Shown: positions 57,601 to 61,687 of the stretch, in pieces
How positions within the stretch are numbered: the stretch's first letter is position 1
How the letters are laid out: the number at the start of each line of letters is the position of its first letter
Source of the DNA: Smittium mucronatum
Taxonomy: Eukaryota; Kickxellomycota; Harpellomycetes; Harpellales; Legeriomycetaceae
NCBI GenBank assembly: GCA_001953115.1
Contig: LSSL01000161.1
Span: 1 to 61,687, forward strand
Direction: 5' to 3'
DNA: 61,687 bases
Made by a program: the position numbers and the translations under genes
Notes under the pieces: generated by a model
What the model was told of the DNA's origin: nothing
Databases searched by the model: none
Seen by the model: only the letters and a program-made list of their open reading frames with translations

Positions 57601-60600
57601 ATTTTTATTAATATTGAGATTAAAATATTTAAAAAATAAACTATATCAGAATATATATGATAAAATTAATAAAGACTGATGAAGACATGAAGATAAAAAT
57701 TGATTGATCAAAAGCATCCTATAAATTATAATTTTTTTATCTGACTCCTTTGAAATAATTGGAATTAAAAATATACGGTTTTTTTCAGTGTTAATAAATA
57801 GATAAACGGATATTTTTGATTAATGTGTGTGGTTATGTGGATTGGGGTGGGGGGGTCTGTTTCTTTTCTAATAACTTATAATTCATTGATGCAGTTGTTG
57901 TGTTATATATAGTTCAATAATAAAACCCTGTATGATAGGGAGTCGGTTTCAAAGGCTTAAGTATCTAAGATTCTATCGAATAATCAAGATAAAAAAATTA
58001 TACATCTATATCACTATTATTTTGTGGAGATAATCCCCTCCATCATTGTTGTTACCAGAATAAATTTTCCTCTCAGTGCCTGAAATCTTTAAAAAGAGTT
58101 TTAGTGGTGACTGAGTTATGTTTTATAGTTTTATGGTTGATTTTTGAATTATAAATTATTATCCTTGTTGATTTTTTTGGATGAGATATGGAAAGTAACA
58201 TAAATTTATTCAAAACCACATTAAATAAAGATATACAGATTTTTATTATTTTAACATCAGATAGAAAGGGTGCTATATATTTACACCATTAAACAAAAAC
58301 TTAAGTTAATTTATAATTTGAATTTTTTTTTAAAAAAAACCCACTTCTTTAAATAAACGTTAAATTACTATCAAATCCTTTCGCGAGATAATTAAATTTT
58401 AAATATGATGTATTTAGATTAATTTTCTTTGGATCGATTATGGCATTTTTTTGAGACTCTTCATTTCTAGAATATTAGAAGAGAAAAACGTTTATAGATT
58501 ATTTTTATTTTCTCTAATTTTTTTAGGTGAAGAGGATATTTGATATTTGATATTTTTTAACTTAAATATAATGATAGTGATATTTCTCCTTCTACCAAAT
58601 CCAAAATCCATATATATTATTTTTTAAAGGAAATTCTTCCATTTAAATAGAATTTCTATAATAAATACAATATTATTCAACCAAATTGAATTTTGTAAAT
58701 TTTTAAGATTATTTCATCCAATGAATGCGAAAAATTTTATCTCTATTTAAATTTAAAAATTTATGTGAAACTCAAAAAAAAAATCTTGAAAAAAAAAATT
58801 AAGAGTAAAAAAAGAGTGAATTTATATAAATAAAAATAAAAATATCAAATTTTGTTGTATTTTATGATGTAACAATATATAATGATAAATAGAAAATTTT
58901 ATAAATCTGTTATTATAATTAAATAGTAACATTTTAATAAATTTTTAGAGTATGATACGGATAAAGTCTTTAAATTTAACGAAATAATTTATCTTTTTTA
59001 GCTATTTGGAAATTATTGAGTTGAATTTGGCCAAAAATGAAGTATAAAAAAATCAAAAATAATTTTTGGAGATTAAAATTCCAAGAAATATAAAAATACC
59101 ATGAAACTGGTTGACGCTGTTACAGCTCTAAATTTATAACGTGTATTTTCAAAGCGAGAGTTGATAAATTTGATGAGAGAAAAATCAAAACATAAATAAT
59201 AAATTAAAACTTTCGATTGTAATATAAACTTGAATTCTGATTAAAGAATAGATATTTTGGATCTTTTTGGTTTTGATTTGAAATCTAGTATGATTAATAG
59301 AAGCCCCAAAAATGATAGCATAGTGTTAAAAATTACCAAAACTTAAAACTCGGTTGATAAAAACAATCTTATTTCGGTTAATGATAGCTTTCTTATGACT
59401 GATCTTTTAGAGGAACCCCGAAAAGAATACCGTATGTGTTGGTATTCTGAATCGCCTTATATTGCTGGCTATTTTAGAAATATAGATATTTAAATTTCTT
59501 AAATTCAAAAATTCAATTAAAATTTTTATCCAGGTCCTATAATCTACACATAGATTCTAAATTCTAAAACATCTATATATAATAATCCGATATGATTACA
59601 GGAGTTACCTAAATAAATAAAAAATGCATTCATATACCAATCTAATTATCGGTAGATATGAGCGGAGTTTATATTTATAGACTCTCCAGACTTTAAAAAT
59701 TCAATCGGAAAACTAGTGTTTACTTTTTAGCATAAAAAATTAGTATGAAATTCTGATAAACAAGTAAAAATTTCATTCAAAGATTTCATATATATTTATC
59801 AAAAAAAAAAAGTTTTCATTTTTCCAAAAAGATTAGTGAAAAAATTGGAAAAAAAGAGAGACATCAATTCAAGTGAGTGCTGTATATTTATTTATAGGAG
59901 ATAAAGATTATATCACCCAAAAAACATTTAATAATTCCCTGGATTAATTTTAGTTTAATGGAGACGCTTGGGTTTTTTAGCGGCATAATATGTAAAGTTT
60001 AAGGTTTTTACTTGTAGTTAAATTAAAATTAGTATGATGGCTAATAATTTTTTGGAACCTCCTCCAAAAATGGCCTTAAAATATTTAAAAAAAATAAAGA
60101 AAAAATATCATTCTTAGAAAGCATCGAATATGCTAATTTTTTTGAATACTTCAATTGAAATAATCAATAATGCTTTCATCGGTCTTTTGGATATACCTGA
60201 AAAAAATTGTTATAAAAACTGTACTTCTCCTATTTAACTAAAATTCCATCTAAAATATATTTAAAAATATAAAAATAAAAGAACTTTTGTAATAAATACA
60301 GAAGAAATTAATTCGAAGAAATTAATCAGTCTAAAAAAAGGTTCGATGAATTAGATTTTGAAAGATTTAACAAAATCATAACAAAATCCTCTCAGAATAA
60401 ATTTATATTTATTAATGATACCGTATCACATTAGGAAGATTTGTTCTGTAGATTCTACCTTTTTTTGAAAAGAAAAAAAAGTGCACGTATATATTGATAT
60501 TTTAAAATGAAAATTTTATAAGGATAATAAAATAAGTAAATAGACCACAGAAAGTCGATATGAAGACCGAAAATAATTTTAAAAAACCTTTAGTTAAAGA

Positions 60601-61249
60601 TTCGATCTACTCTAGGATCAATGGGTATGAAAAAAGACTAATCAGAGTTTTAAATTTAATATAATAGATTTCGATGTTTTTTAAAACAATTAAAAAATAA
60701 AAAGCAAAGAAAAATAATCTATTAGTAAAAAATTAGATTTATACTTATGAAAATTATTAAGAATTGAAAAAAAAAAATGAAAATATAAAAAATGATCAGA
60801 TTTTTAAAGATGTTTACGAAGTGATCAAATAATTAAAATATTAATAATTATAGCATAAAAAATCAAATAGAACTTTTTTAGACAAATAAAATATCTTTTT
60901 CATACCCCCCCCCCCAAAAAAAATACAGTTTTTATAAACCGCAGAATTCTTAATCTGGAAACTGTCTACTGTGATAGAATGGTTTCAATTTTTTATTTAT
61001 TAATTTATTTTGACACCTCGGGACAAAGGTAATAGCAATTTCTTAGCCCTAAAAGCAAATTACGAAAAGTAAATTTTTTAAACTTGTTCATTTTTTTCTT
61101 TTGAGTGATAAAAACCGCTTATTACATTAAATCTAAGGAAATAACTCGTTTCAATATCCCAAATAGAGCCACTCACAAAGTTATTTTTTAATACACTTGC
61201 AGCTGTTTCAAGAAAAAAAAAAAGATTAATAAATTTTTTGAATTTTTTT
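48641..61249. other. 12.6-kb AT-rich gene desert
   Basis: No open frame of useful size, recognisable domain, tRNA or paired transposon end is seen. The stretch is extremely A+T-rich, with (TA)n near 53886-53910 and isolated C or G tracts at 55499-55509, 57845-57856 and 60905-60915. A lone TACAGTGGAAAC at about 53918 resembles a pogo-type terminus without a partner. Confidence 0.55.
55499..55509. repeat. C11 homopolymer tract
   Basis: An isolated run of about 11 C in very A+T-rich DNA. A similar C tract lies at 60905-60915, and a G-rich tract at 57845-57856. Confidence 0.85.
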
Positions 61250-61687
61250 TTTTATCACGGAATTTTATTGTAAGATAACGCCATTAAAAACTATACTAAA
61301 AAAATATGAAAAAAAGAAAAAGACGTATAGAAAAGACTATTATCCTAACTACAATAAGCTCCTCTGCCGGACTACCGGCTGCGTACCTACGGGAAAAGGG
61401 TTCAATCTACCAACCGAAAGACCCTCCATTGGCATTGCTTCAAGTAGGCTGGATGACTGAGGCCTTAACGGTTATGAATTAAGCTTTTTTTTCAATGAAA
61501 AATAGTTCATTATAGCTACTGAGCTCCTAATCAGAGCTTACTTCTTACAGGATTAATAAAATTAGGCCCCTACCCAAATGTGGGATTGATAGACATGGCT
61601 TTCCTACAAATAGCTGTTAGACGCTGAGATCCGTCTAACTGTCGAAAGCTGGACTTGTGTACCAGACTATGTCTCAGCTGTGCTCAA
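61250..61687 (-). mobile_element. Retroposon-like repeat, inverted copy running off the window
   Basis: Read in reverse, it matches the 33330-33790 part of the repeat with scattered substitutions and small indels, ending AATAAAATTCCGTGAT plus about 11 A at 61245-61256. The 5' part lies beyond the window. It keeps the GC-richer block (CGTAGGTACGCAGCCGGTAG). Its divergence from the copies at 32.5-33.8 kb shows that those two, which are identical to each other, are not simply conserved. Confidence 0.75.

Noticed and set aside
48641..61249. Centromere or other special chromatin region
   Set aside because: High A+T and no genes fit, but no tandem satellite or other positive sign is seen.
1..61687. 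tRNA, rRNA and CRISPR arrays
   Set aside because: No cloverleaf-compatible GGTTCRANNCC box with acceptor stem, no rRNA segment and no regularly spaced repeat-spacer array was seen by eye.

Overview
This looks like a piece of a very A+T-rich fungal nuclear genome, probably from an early-diverging lineage (for example the AT-rich Zoopagomycota or Neocallimastigomycota; the species cannot be told). Three things support this. There is a Skt5/Chs4-type chitin-synthase activator with Sel1 repeats and a C-terminal CaaX box, a family I know from fungi. There is a Nopp140/SRP40 nucleolar protein that still has an N-terminal LisH domain. That second gene is split by short GT-AG introns of 66-80 bp, which rules out a prokaryote. 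TAG and TGA both act as stops.

Only two intact host genes can be supported in 61.7 kb, both on the minus strand. The first is the single-exon Skt5-like gene (5146-7518). The second is the four-exon SRP40/Nopp140-like gene (37369-39598). Its real start and end lie outside its longest open frame; I assembled it from three introns that all keep the frame.

Most of the rest is a transposon graveyard with layered insertions. (i) piggyBac-like non-autonomous elements have TTAA (or TTAA-like) target sites and termini close to CCCTTTCAGGG. They come in a long form with internal ~118-bp tandem units (12697-13451, 14697-16428, 19331-19908) and a short ~171-bp form (12219, 28129, 28288, 28527, 29358). 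(ii) Mutator-like (MULE) miniature elements have ~20-40 bp terminal inverted repeats and 9-bp target duplications (10258, 19978, 41278). Two decayed MULE transposase genes also lie here (34107-34850 and about 42840-44240). (iii) A hAT-like element with an 8-bp target duplication sits inside one of the long piggyBac-like elements. (iv) An older ~270-bp inverted-repeat family (2283, 2901, 12662, 19160) has itself been used as a landing site. (v) A GC-richer, A-tailed retroposon-like repeat occurs around the assembly gap at 32511-33795, inverted at the right edge of the window, and as 3' fragments elsewhere.

Layout: 1-5.1 kb repeats and simple sequence; 5.1-8.2 kb Skt5-like gene and upstream region; 9.8-20.2 kb nested transposons; 20-37 kb mostly AT-rich with repeat remnants, a sequence gap (33009-33256) and a MULE fragment; 37.4-39.6 kb SRP40-like gene; 40-48.6 kb repeat remnants, a MULE pseudogene and a decayed unknown gene; 48.7-61.2 kb an AT-rich desert with nothing recognisable; 61.25 kb to the end an inverted copy of the retroposon-like repeat. 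The two host genes (cell-wall chitin synthesis, and nucleolar rRNA/snoRNP function) have no evident functional link.
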